This document shows positions 13,455 to 20,255 of a stretch of DNA of 20,333 bases, one piece after another. Made by a program: the position numbers and the translations under genes. Numbering within the stretch: position 1 is the stretch's first letter; every line of letters starts with the position of its first letter. Below the pieces are notes generated by a model. The model saw only the letters and a list, made by a program, of their open reading frames with translations. It was not told the DNA's origin and did no database searches. Source of the DNA: a virus; the IMG/VR virus record IMGVR_UViG_3300045964_000082, positions 1-20,333 of that record; one strand, given 5' to 3'.

Positions 13455-13942
13455 TTGTCATCTCCGTCTGTGATACATGGTGCAAGTTCGCCATGGAAGC
13501 CGAGGGTCGCCTGCACCCACGATTCGCTGTCCATGGATGTGAATGTGGTGCCGTATTTTGTCACAAGTCGGGTGTGTATGGCGTGTAGGTACTCATGGGT
13601 CAGCACGATGGGTAGCCAGCACTCTTCGGATGGCAGTAGGTAGACAATGATGCGCTCCCGTAACACCACTGTACCAGCCGCGTCGATTTCATAGCCAGCT
13701 AGGTACATGCCGAGGATGCGATTGGCGCCGTCGGGGGTGCGGAGGACGCGCCACTCTCGCACCACTTCAGGAGAATGCCACTGTGAGGGCACCAGATGCC
13801 CTGTGTTGAGCGTAAGAGCGCGGGCGGTACTCCAAGACGCCCGCTCTACCATCACCTGCCTAGGGGCATCCACGCAGGCTACAGAAGAAACCACTACAAT
13901 TGTAAGAATCAGTCGTTGTACGGGATGTGCAGAACAACGCAT
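13451..13942 (-). CDS. Exported HExxH metallopeptidase-like protein (163 aa)
   Basis: The N-terminus has a basic start and a hydrophobic segment (MRCSAHPVQRLILTIVVVSS, then VACVD), consistent with a signal peptide or a lipoprotein signal with C23 as the candidate lipid site, though Ser rather than Leu at -3 is atypical. The core motif is PIVLTHEYLHAIHTRL (111-126) with H116, E117 and H120 as in zinc metallopeptidases; a third ligand cannot be located with confidence. It would act outside the cytoplasm, unlike the overlapping ClpP-like gene downstream. The start overlaps the upstream small gene's end. Role could be wall or surface protein cleavage; this is inference. Confidence 0.68.
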   Translation of the reverse strand: MRCSAHPVQRLILTIVVVSSVACVDAPRQVMVERASWSTARALTLNTGHLVPSQWHSPEVVREWRVLRTPDGANRILGMYLAGYEIDAAGTVVLRERIIVYLLPSEECWLPIVLTHEYLHAIHTRLVTKYGTTFTSMDSESWVQATLGFHGELAPCITDGDDN

Positions 13943-14103
13943 GGGAGCACCACGATACCGGTACCGGGAATGAACACTCGAACGGAAACGCCGCCCTCGT
14001 TGTTGTAGCGATCCTTGAATGCGCTAGACACCACCATGCCCAGTGGTGCACTCGGGTTGTCGCCGATCTGAACCAGCAAGCCGACCTTGGGATTGCTAAC
14101 CAC
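13909..14103 (-). CDS. Small beta-rich protein, unknown (64 aa)
   Basis: GTG at 14103 (MVSNPKVGLL) is favoured because GGAGGG lies six bases upstream; the frame is open further to 14151 but that start lacks a ribosome site. The product is rich in beta-forming hydrophobics (VGLLVQIGDN, GMVVSSAFKD, VSVRVFIPGTGIVVLPCVV). No family is recognised. It is the first gene after the TTACA-rich region and overlaps the start of the HExxH gene by 34 bases, so it opens that operon. Confidence 0.6.
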   Translation of the reverse strand: MVSNPKVGLLVQIGDNPSAPLGMVVSSAFKDRYNNEGGVSVRVFIPGTGIVVLPCVVLHIPYND

Positions 14104-14231
14104 GACCGTCCCTCCATACGCTGTAAGCCCAAAGTGTAAAGATCCCTGCACAGTTCAGGGATTTACAGCAGGGTCCGTTACAATCTGTATCTGTTGTAAA
14201 CAAAGAACTTACACAGCACACTTCGGTTTTG
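14104..14231 (-). promoter_or_regulatory. Regulatory region with seven TGTAA/TTACA motifs
   Basis: The 128-bp gap between the ATPase gene and the next gene holds TGTAA or its complement TTACA at 14122, 14135, 14163, 14179, 14195, 14209 and 14230 (the last partly reaching the ATPase stop). Two pairs form dyads: TTACAA-N10-TTGTAA (14178-14183 with 14194-14199), and a longer bulged hairpin GTAAAGATCCCTG with CAGGGATTTAC (about 14136-14169). It likely contains the promoter of the 14103-12112 genes and operators for a regulator. No convincing -35/-10 pair could be fixed. Confidence 0.55.
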
Positions 14232-15179
14232 CTACCCATTTACAGTGGAAAATTCCCGTACTCGGGCGATGCGCTTTCGCACCATGTTTGCCGAGATACC
14301 CATGACTCCTCCCTTGCCTGGTAGACGGTTCCCCAAAGCCATGGCTTCAATGTTCGTCACCTCCCGCTTGCCGGTTACGATTTCGTCATAGGGAAGCTTG
14401 AGCGCCGTACACGCCGCTTGCAGCTGCTTGATGATCGTTCGCGCACGGGACTCGTTGTACGCTTCGGCTTGCCCCGCATCATCAATGTAGAGACGGATGT
14501 CATTCGAGAGCAGCGGGGAAACTTGACTCTTGCTGTGGGTGAGCCGAGATTCGCTATGGCCGGAACGCCGCATGGACAACTGAACCGTGCAGTGGGCTCG
14601 CCATAACTGACTGCCAAGGAACGATTCGCTGCCAAATTCCTTGGTTTCCTGGGACATTTTTCGGTCATGTCCCAGAAGGATGATGAGCCGGTTGGGGAAT
14701 AGTTGATGTAGGCGGGTGACGACTAGGTTGGCTGTGTCATCGTCTCGGATTGAACGTCCGCCTAATAGACCGCCCAAGGCATCCACGGCGATGATCTGGA
14801 CGTTGTTGTCCGTCACATACTCCGCGATCTTACCAAGATACAAAGCATTCGATGGACTTGTTACGTCCATCCGATCCATACAGCACACTGCGAATTTGGG
14901 ATTGAAGTTCGCCCAACGGATCTTCAAAGAAGATTCGTTCATGTCGTTGCACAGTAGAATAGAACTAGTCGGCGTTGTCGGGATGCCTAGATAGGGCGCA
15001 CCATCCGCACAGTGATGAAGGATGCCCCACAGCAGGGCGGACTTACCGCAACCAGGGGAGCCGTGCAGTAGTACGACACCGCTGCTGGGTAGTACGCCCT
15101 CCCATACGAATGTCGGATTTGTAAGTGATTCGGCATGATTCATCCAGCCCTCCGGGCGAATAATTTTAGGCTCGCTCAA
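14232..15179 (-). CDS. RepA-like (AAA_25-type) P-loop ATPase
   Basis: A TTG at 15179 with AAGGAG ten bases upstream gives 315 residues; an ATG at 15143 with GGAGGG five bases upstream is an alternative start. Walker A is GSPGCGKS (40-47), Walker B is VQIIAVDALGG (127-137) with D133, and LIILLGHDRK (165-174) and FLGSQLWRAHCTVQLSM (188-203) match RecA/RepA-like helicase motifs (sensor and 'RGSsal' type). The C-terminus (VTNIEAMALGNRLPGKG, then MVRKRIARVREF) looks like a winged-helix DNA-binding part. Such ATPases act as hexameric replication helicases or DNA-binding ATPases in plasmids and phages. It is transcribed divergently from the Sak4-like operon. Confidence 0.8.
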   Translation of the reverse strand: MSEPKIIRPEGWMNHAESLTNPTFVWEGVLPSSGVVLLHGSPGCGKSALLWGILHHCADGAPYLGIPTTPTSSILLCNDMNESSLKIRWANFNPKFAVCCMDRMDVTSPSNALYLGKIAEYVTDNNVQIIAVDALGGLLGGRSIRDDDTANLVVTRLHQLFPNRLIILLGHDRKMSQETKEFGSESFLGSQLWRAHCTVQLSMRRSGHSESRLTHSKSQVSPLLSNDIRLYIDDAGQAEAYNESRARTIIKQLQAACTALKLPYDEIVTGKREVTNIEAMALGNRLPGKGGVMGISANMVRKRIARVREFSTVNG

Positions 15180-15235
15180 TTGACTGTAGCTCCTTGGCGT
15201 TTGTCTAAGGAAACTCTATAGCAGAGAGGGTACCA

Positions 15236-15262
15236 CACACATTTGTCATTGACAATCGTGTG
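15236..15262. promoter_or_regulatory. Palindromic operator over the rightward promoter
   Basis: CACACATTTGTC (15236-15247) and GACAATCGTGTG (15251-15262) form an imperfect 12-bp inverted repeat with two mismatches around a three-base centre; the inner TTGTC-ATT-GACAA is perfect. The right arm covers the -35 box TTGACA, so a bound dimer would block the promoter. Confidence 0.55.
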
Positions 15263-15277
15263 GCACCTCGGTATGTT
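15249..15277 (+). promoter_or_regulatory. Strong sigma-70-type promoter of the right operon
   Basis: TTGACA (15249-15254, six of six) is followed by a 17-base spacer and TATGTT (15272-15277, four of six). Transcription would start about 15284, shortly before the ribosome site of the first gene at 15303. Confidence 0.62.
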
Positions 15278-15302
15278 TGTGCAACGAGGGAGGATGAACA
15301 CA

Positions 15303-15485
15303 ATGGCGAAGGTTAGAACACGTCGGGTGTTGGAAGTGAAGGGACGCGGGGTAGAGGCGGCAGATGCGCTTCGGACGTATCTCGCCGAATATCACGATCA
15401 ATTACAAATCATCTCATATGACTACTCGCGATTGAATGATATGAGCGCATTCACGCTTGAGGAGGTGGATGATGTTCGAATCTAA
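15303..15485 (+). CDS. Small basic protein, first gene of right operon (60 aa)
   Basis: ATG at 15303 (MAKVRTRRVLEV) is preferred over 15294 because AGGGAGG gives a nine-base spacing. The product is basic at the N-terminus and acidic at the C-terminus (MSAFTLEEVDDV), with a central helix (GVEAADALRTYLAEYHDQLQ). No family recognised. It follows the strong promoter with a short leader, so it is likely among the first proteins made. Confidence 0.7.
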   Translation: MAKVRTRRVLEVKGRGVEAADALRTYLAEYHDQLQIISYDYSRLNDMSAFTLEEVDDVRI

Positions 15486-15660
15486 CGGTGCGTCTGCGGC
15501 AGCTGCGGAACAACGCGCCATCCGCCGCATGCGGAACATGGTCGAGCGGATTGCGAAGATTGCCAAGGTCGCGCATGAGACCGGCATCCCGTTGAACGCG
15601 GGCGCCGTCCACCTCAAGTTGGAATCGGTGCTCGAAGAGGTAGATCGTGTCGTTCGATAG
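15472..15660 (+). CDS. Small helical protein (62 aa)
   Basis: ATG at 15472 (MFESNGASAAAA) lies behind GAGGAGG (15459-15465) and overlaps the previous gene. It is helical and basic (AIRRMRNMVERIAKIAKVA, then LKLESVLEEVDRVVR). No family recognised. Overlap with both neighbours is typical of the compact operon. Confidence 0.68.
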   Translation: MFESNGASAAAAEQRAIRRMRNMVERIAKIAKVAHETGIPLNAGAVHLKLESVLEEVDRVVR

Positions 15661-16072
15661 CATCGACATATCCACCAGGCAGGCGGAGTTCATTGCCGCT
15701 TGGAAGGGGGTTGTGGTTGCGCTTGCACGTTTATGCGCCGCCACCTCCGAGATCGTCGGCGAAGTGCGGCAGAACGGCGATGAGAAGGACAACGACACCT
15801 TCGAATACATCGCGAAGAAGGCTGTGCAGTCGTGGGTCGATGCGTACAACCATCATGCGTATTCGGCGCCGATGGTGCGGTTGTTGTGTGCGTATGCGGC
15901 ACAGGGGGAGACGGCGTTGGGACCGCTGCGAACGGACATCATGGCGGAGCGGAGTGAGATCTACGCGCCGCTATTGGATGTGCAGAAGCACAGCGACCGC
16001 ATTCGTTCCGAAGCGATGCTGACGATTTTCATGTTTGATGGGAAGCATGCGATGGGAAAGGATGGGAATTAG
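15647..16072 (+). CDS. Unknown helical protein (141 aa)
   Basis: GTG at 15647 (MSFDSIDISTRQ) has GAGG six bases upstream and overlaps the preceding gene by 14 bases. The product is helical throughout, with tryptophans (AAWKGVVVALARL; SWVDAYNHHAY) and no visible motif. It ends immediately before the Sak4-like gene, which suggests co-function in replication or recombination, but I cannot assign a role. Confidence 0.7.
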   Translation: MSFDSIDISTRQAEFIAAWKGVVVALARLCAATSEIVGEVRQNGDEKDNDTFEYIAKKAVQSWVDAYNHHAYSAPMVRLLCAYAAQGETALGPLRTDIMAERSEIYAPLLDVQKHSDRIRSEAMLTIFMFDGKHAMGKDGN

Positions 16073-16942
16073 ATGGGCGCCGTAGTCAAGCCGAATTTCA
16101 ATGCGCCGCGTGCGGTGGTCAACACGCCGCCCACCGTGCAAGCCGCTCCCGAGATCCACGAAGGTGAGCCGAGCGACATGATGCTGTCGATGCTCGTGCA
16201 GGGGGATAGTGGGACGGGGAAGACGCATGGCATCTATTCGTTAATCGAAGCGGGGTACAACGTGCTCGTCGTGGCTGTCGAAGCAAAGGTTGGACGACTG
16301 CTCAGCAAGCGGCCGAAGGTGGTTTACATCGACGGGCCGGTTGAAGATCGTGCGACGGGTGCCAAGCGACCCCCCACCATCAACGAGAAGTTCGAGCGGC
16401 TGGTGGCGTTCAAGGAGGCCCTCGCCAATGGCAAGTATCGCGAACACAACGGGCGCGCCATCGACATCATCTGCGGCGACGGGATCATGGAAGTGATGGA
16501 TGTCATGAAGGCGTACCGGTTGAAGAACATGCCGGTTGCCAAGACGACGGGGGAACAGAACACCTTCCGCGCATATGACCTAATCGGCCAGGATGGGGTG
16601 GACTTCGTCAAGGGGATCAAGGTTGCGGCTTCGGAGGTATGCAAGCAATACGGCATGGAACCCGTCGGGCAGTACTGGACCGTCGGGGAGGAGTATGAGA
16701 ACGGTAGTGGGCGGTTCATCCCCATCCTACCGGGGAAGATTGCTCCGCGGGCGCTGCCTTACCAATTCGAGGTGACGTTACGCCTTGCCGTCGAGCAGGG
16801 GCAATACCTCGCGCATACCGTCGCAGGTGCACAGTGGGCGGCGAAGTGTCCACCGAATATCTTCGAGCAAACCGTCAACAATCCCAACATCGGCGAGATG
16901 TGGGGGAAGTTGATGGCGTATTACCGTGGGGAGGGTCAGTAA
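16073..16942 (+). CDS. Sak4-like phage nucleotide-binding protein (RecA-like ATPase)
   Basis: The 289-residue protein has Walker A GDSGTGKT (44-51) preceded by a strand (MLSMLVQ), a second strand in VLVVAVE (64-70), and a Walker B-like segment AIDIICGDG (129-137). This is the phage AAA_24/Sak4 layout, small RecA-core ATPases that act with a single-strand DNA-binding protein in annealing and recombination. The next large gene at 17346 looks like an SSB-type protein, a common pairing. ATG at 16073 has AAAGGA about ten bases upstream. Confidence 0.84.
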   Translation: MGAVVKPNFNAPRAVVNTPPTVQAAPEIHEGEPSDMMLSMLVQGDSGTGKTHGIYSLIEAGYNVLVVAVEAKVGRLLSKRPKVVYIDGPVEDRATGAKRPPTINEKFERLVAFKEALANGKYREHNGRAIDIICGDGIMEVMDVMKAYRLKNMPVAKTTGEQNTFRAYDLIGQDGVDFVKGIKVAASEVCKQYGMEPVGQYWTVGEEYENGSGRFIPILPGKIAPRALPYQFEVTLRLAVEQGQYLAHTVAGAQWAAKCPPNIFEQTVNNPNIGEMWGKLMAYYRGEGQ

Positions 16943-17109
16943 TGAACTTCGAAGCGTGGTGGGACGACAATATTACAGCATTACGCACCTTAACTGCTGA
17001 ACAGCGAGAGACGGTACACACTTGGGCCCGTTTGGCTTGGAGGCAAGCAGCAAGCGAAGCCGCAACACAGGTGCTTGAATTTGCGAAAAAGCAAATCAAC
17101 GATCTATGA
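16942..17109 (+). CDS. Small tryptophan-rich protein (55 aa)
   Basis: ATG at 16942 (MNFEAWWDDN) has GGGGAGGG six bases upstream and overlaps the preceding stop. It has four tryptophans and a helical C-terminal half (QAASEAATQVLEFAKKQIND). No family recognised. It is likely co-translated with the Sak4-like gene. Confidence 0.65.
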   Translation: MNFEAWWDDNITALRTLTAEQRETVHTWARLAWRQAASEAATQVLEFAKKQINDL

Positions 17110-17315
17110 CATCCTGTCGTCACGTACAAAGTCTCGCCCGTCTGCGGGATGTGCTTGCCAGCTGCTTCGGCGATGATGCACGCGAGGATGAGCAGCCGAT
17201 TGATATGGCGGTTCGGTTGCTGTTGGAGTACCGCGCGGCGATGACGGGGGGCAGCGTCGAGGCGACGACGCAACTCAAGCGAGCGTTCGATAACATAAAC
17301 AACGGCGACCATTGA
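17106..17315 (+). CDS. Small helical protein (69 aa)
   Basis: ATG at 17106 overlaps the previous stop by four bases (ATGA). The protein is helical with an acidic middle (GDDAREDEQPIDMAVRLLLEY). No motif or family seen. Confidence 0.63.
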   Translation: MTSCRHVQSLARLRDVLASCFGDDAREDEQPIDMAVRLLLEYRAAMTGGSVEATTQLKRAFDNINNGDH

Positions 17316-17345
17316 CCGTCGCCACACATGGAGGATAGAGAAGCG

Positions 17346-18023
17346 ATGAGTAGCAATGTCTACGAGGCAGCATTCGAAGCGATGGAGTTCCAGGAGTTCG
17401 GCGGTGGGGGGCGGATCATTCTCCCCGAGTCGTTCTACCCCGCGCGGATTTCGGTGATGGTGCCGGGGTCGAGTCAGGTGCGCGAGGATGGCACCGGCGG
17501 CACCCCCTTCATCGATCTCAGCGTTCGCATCACCGATGGCCCGTTCAAGGATACGACCGTCCAGAGCCGGATGTACCTCTCGCCGGGGCTGATTGGTTTC
17601 CTGCGTTCCGCCACCAAGACGCTCACCAAGACGGGCGCCGACTACAGCGTGAACGAGAAGTTCGGTTTCAACTTCAGCGAGCTTGGTGCGATTGATCCTA
17701 GCAACAAGGACGACCGCAAGGCGCTTGCGGAGATGTTCAAGGCGCAGTTTTACGGACTGTCCCCCGAACAGAGGCTTGACTACATGCTCAAGCATCTTCG
17801 CATCAACCAGTGGGATGGCAAGAACGCGATCGTCAAGTTCAGCATCGAAAGCAACGAGAGTGACAAGATCAATCCTGCGACGGGGACGCCGTATGTCAAT
17901 ACGCGGAATCGTATCGCCGGTTTCTTCGACGTGACGGATGCGAAGAACGGGCTGTCCATCGTCAAGACCCGCGATTTCCCCGCCCAGCAGGCAGCGATCG
18001 CCGACTCGGTGCTGGTTAACTAG
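17346..18023 (+). CDS. Probable single-strand DNA-binding protein
   Basis: The start at 17346 (MSSNVYEAAF) is served by GGAGG about 11 bases upstream. The 225-residue product has a beta-rich core that reads like an OB-type domain: YPARISVMVPG (strand 1), TPFIDLSVRITDGPFKDTTVQ, MYLSPG, and later NAIVKFSIES plus a C-terminal IAGFFDVTDAKNG. The pattern resembles the phage SSB-like proteins that accompany Sak4-like ATPases, and the gene order fits. No zinc or catalytic residues are apparent. The assignment is by pattern and context. Confidence 0.65.
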   Translation: MSSNVYEAAFEAMEFQEFGGGGRIILPESFYPARISVMVPGSSQVREDGTGGTPFIDLSVRITDGPFKDTTVQSRMYLSPGLIGFLRSATKTLTKTGADYSVNEKFGFNFSELGAIDPSNKDDRKALAEMFKAQFYGLSPEQRLDYMLKHLRINQWDGKNAIVKFSIESNESDKINPATGTPYVNTRNRIAGFFDVTDAKNGLSIVKTRDFPAQQAAIADSVLVN

Positions 18024-18106
18024 GCTCCTCTCCTCCTTCCTCGTGGGGGTGGCGGTCGTCGGTGGCCGTCACCCCTGCACTTTCGATCGCGCGTCGGGGA
18101 TACACG
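18024..18106 (+). other. Short gap with a hairpin
   Basis: An imperfect inverted repeat GGGTG(G)CGG with CCG(T)CACCC lies at about 18045-18074, just after the SSB-like gene. No T-run follows, so termination is doubtful; it may be an RNA processing or stability element. Confidence 0.3.
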
Positions 18107-19060
18107 ATGGCTATGTCCGGGGCGGAACGGCAGGCGAAATACCAACGCACATCGAAGGGACGTGCGGCGAGTCGGCGTCGGGATGAGAAGCGCCGTATCG
18201 ACGGGACGAAGTACAAGGAGAAAGCGGCGACGAATAACGCGCGTAGTCGAAAGTTCCGTGCGGCGCAGATCATTGGGGTGAGTGCGCGGGATAAGCGGAT
18301 CAGAGCGAGTGCTAAGCGCATCGTCGTGCTGAGCGATATTCACATTCCGTTTGAGGATAGCGACGCGCTGAACGCCGCTATCAATTACACCCGCGCCTTC
18401 AAGCCCGATCTCATCATCTTGAACGGTGATGTGCTGGACTGCTATGCGTTGTCGAGCTACACGAAAGATCCTGAGAACGCATGGGCGACGGTGGCGGTTG
18501 AGCGGGATCGTGGCTTGATCGTGCAGCGAACGTGCCGAGAGATCACGCCGAATGTCATCTGGTTAGGGGGGAATCATGAGGTGCGCTGGGACAAGGCAAT
18601 CTCGCACGAGCTAGAGCACCCATCGCCACGTGGGAAGGCGGTGTTGGAAGTGCTCGCTGGTGGGGAGATCTCCCCACAGCGTGCGTTTGAGCGGTTCTTC
18701 GTCGCGTCGGGTGTGACGTGGAAGCCGTATGGCTGGCGGGTTGAACTCGCGAACGGCAACCTCGTCGTCACGCATGGCTTCAGACTGTCAGCGCACTCAG
18801 CCTACAGCGCACGTATGCATCTTGAGCGGCTTGGGGTGAGCGTCATCATCGGACATACGCATCGCATGGGGGCGTACCACAACGCCAACCTACGCGGGAA
18901 ACAGGGCGCGTGGGAAAACGGCTGCCTGTGCGATATGAACCCGGAATACATGCAATTTCCGAATTGGCAGCAGGGGTTCAGCACGGTCACCGTCAATGGC
19001 GATCGATTTCACGTGACGCAGGTACCCATCGTGGGTGGGAAGGTGGTGGGGGGTGAGTAG
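18107..19060 (+). CDS. Metallophosphoesterase (calcineurin-like)
   Basis: ATG at 18107 (MAMSGAERQA) is favoured, with GGGGA six bases upstream; 317 residues. The five motifs of the family appear in order: SDIHIPFED (D77, H79), NGDVLD (106-111), GGNHE (154-158), VTHG (221-224) and GHTH (249-252). The first ~65 residues are highly basic with few hydrophobic residues (KYQRTSKGRAASRRRDEKRR), like a nucleic-acid-binding tail. Such proteins in phages are annotated as phosphoesterases acting on nucleic acid or nucleotides; the substrate is unknown. It may process DNA ends with the neighbouring Sak4 and SSB-like proteins. Confidence 0.88.
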   Translation: MAMSGAERQAKYQRTSKGRAASRRRDEKRRIDGTKYKEKAATNNARSRKFRAAQIIGVSARDKRIRASAKRIVVLSDIHIPFEDSDALNAAINYTRAFKPDLIILNGDVLDCYALSSYTKDPENAWATVAVERDRGLIVQRTCREITPNVIWLGGNHEVRWDKAISHELEHPSPRGKAVLEVLAGGEISPQRAFERFFVASGVTWKPYGWRVELANGNLVVTHGFRLSAHSAYSARMHLERLGVSVIIGHTHRMGAYHNANLRGKQGAWENGCLCDMNPEYMQFPNWQQGFSTVTVNGDRFHVTQVPIVGGKVVGGE

Positions 19061-19400
19061 CACGGCTCTTACAACACTCGCCGATATCGATTTTGTGATC
19101 TCGCCCGTGGAGGACGAGCCGGGGTATCACATCGAGCAGTGGCAGACGACGTTGGAGCAGGCGGAGGCGTTGCGGGAGTTTGTGCTGCTGCTGCAAATGG
19201 CGATGAAGGATGGCGGGGTTAAGCGGGCGGCGGGGGACAAGCCGTCGTGGAAGGTTGATACAAGCCATCTACCTGCCATATTCAGCCATCTTAACAAGTA
19301 CATGCACGGGGAGAAGGTGGACAAGGACAGCGGCGCGCATCCGTTGGTTCACCTTGCGTGTCGGGCGTTGATGAAGGCTTGGCAGGAGATGAAGAGATGA
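19053..19400 (+). CDS. DUF5664-like protein (115 aa)
   Basis: The start is probably the GTG at 19053, overlapping the previous stop; GTG 19035 is possible. The C-terminal half reads KRAAGDKPSWKVDTSHLPAI then HLNKYMHGEKVDKDSGAHPL-VHLACRALMKAWQEMKR, matching the 'HlpAifsHl.k...GE.vD.DSG.HplvHLa.RaL..a' pattern of phage proteins annotated as dATP/dGTP diphosphohydrolase-like (DUF5664). The N-terminal half is an unrelated short acidic region. The enzymatic activity is not proven for this subtype. Confidence 0.6.
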   Translation: MSSTALTTLADIDFVISPVEDEPGYHIEQWQTTLEQAEALREFVLLLQMAMKDGGVKRAAGDKPSWKVDTSHLPAIFSHLNKYMHGEKVDKDSGAHPLVHLACRALMKAWQEMKR

Positions 19401-19879
19401 TCTTTCATCATATGGCTTGTCGATGTGGGTGTTGGCATGCTCACAGTCAGTACGGTAGCATTCAGTACTCAGTAGACGCCCCATGCAACTGCTCCCTCCG
19501 CTCACACCTGTGCGCGCCGCCGGATGCTGTGTCACCAGCACCATCGCTCACACCTGCTAATTATGGTACGGGTGCCGCCATTCAGCCGATACAGTGGACC
19601 ATCGCACCCCCCTCACCCCTCTTCAACGATGCGCCACCGCCACCCACACAGGAGCCGCCCGACATGGCCTGGATCGAACGACAGACGAAGCATCTGCAGC
19701 CGGGATCGGCGAAGGGGCGCTGCCTAGCCACTAGCGGCGATCTCAAGAACATCATCGACAAGCACGGCAACCGCTACGCCATCATTTCGTGCTCGCGGTT
19801 GAAGGGGCACGAGGGGCAGCACATTGCGTACCCCGGGCATAACGAGACGATGACGGCGCTTCATAGTTGGGAGAGCTAG
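19397..19879 (+). CDS. Cys/His-rich protein with a C-terminal zinc-like motif (160 aa)
   Basis: ATG at 19397 overlaps the preceding stop by four bases (ATGA). Residues 1-42 are rich in cysteine and histidine (MACRCGCWHAHS, PCNCSLRSHLC), then a long proline-rich linker (about 44-92), and a C-terminal part GRCLATSG ... IISCSRLKGHEGQHIAYP that resembles the 'C.l..GHeG.H' zinc motif found in many small phage proteins. The linker is low complexity. Function unknown; metal binding is likely. Confidence 0.65.
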   Translation: MIFHHMACRCGCWHAHSQYGSIQYSVDAPCNCSLRSHLCAPPDAVSPAPSLTPANYGTGAAIQPIQWTIAPPSPLFNDAPPPPTQEPPDMAWIERQTKHLQPGSAKGRCLATSGDLKNIIDKHGNRYAIISCSRLKGHEGQHIAYPGHNETMTALHSWES

Positions 19880-19881
19880 CC

Positions 19882-20253
19882 ATGTTCGCTTTGATGATGC
19901 TACTTGCCGTTGCCACCCCCTGTACTGAGAGCAGCCTCGCCTTTCTTGCACACGCCGCACAACTCGTAAAGACAGAGGCGAATCCGCGCGTTACCTCGAC
20001 TGAGACGGCGTGTATCAGCACACCGCAGATTACCGATGGGGCGCTGTATCACAAATTCGTCATGCAGGACAGTGCCGCGCTGGGGACGGGGTGTGAGGAG
20101 CCGAGGTACATCGGTGCGCACGAGGTAGCGGGGGTGACTCGGTACGGGGTGATGATCCTTTGTGACAAGGTGGCGAGGTATTACAGCCTTGATCCAGCCG
20201 CGGGGCAGATGGCTGTTTTCACCATACGAATTGATGAAGTGGGAGGGGAGTAG
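19882..20253 (+). CDS. Probable secreted small protein (123 aa)
   Basis: ATG at 19882 (MFALMMLLAVATPC) has GGGAGA upstream. The first ~20 residues form a hydrophobic segment compatible with a signal peptide or membrane anchor, followed by a predicted cleavage region near SSLAFLA. The rest is soluble, with cysteines (ACIST, TGCEEP, ILCDK). No family recognised. A secreted early protein could act on the infected cell's envelope; that is a guess. Confidence 0.62.
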   Translation: MFALMMLLAVATPCTESSLAFLAHAAQLVKTEANPRVTSTETACISTPQITDGALYHKFVMQDSAALGTGCEEPRYIGAHEVAGVTRYGVMILCDKVARYYSLDPAAGQMAVFTIRIDEVGGE

Positions 20254-20255
20254 TC

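Larger units (their letters stand above)
15180..15302. other. Divergent control region between ATPase and Sak4-type operon
   Basis: This 123-bp gap separates the two divergent operons and contains a strong rightward promoter, an overlapping operator and a candidate leftward extended -10 (TGCTATAGA, complement of plus-strand TCTATAGCA at 15215-15223). Its compactness and palindromes suggest a switch-like region. Confidence 0.55.
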
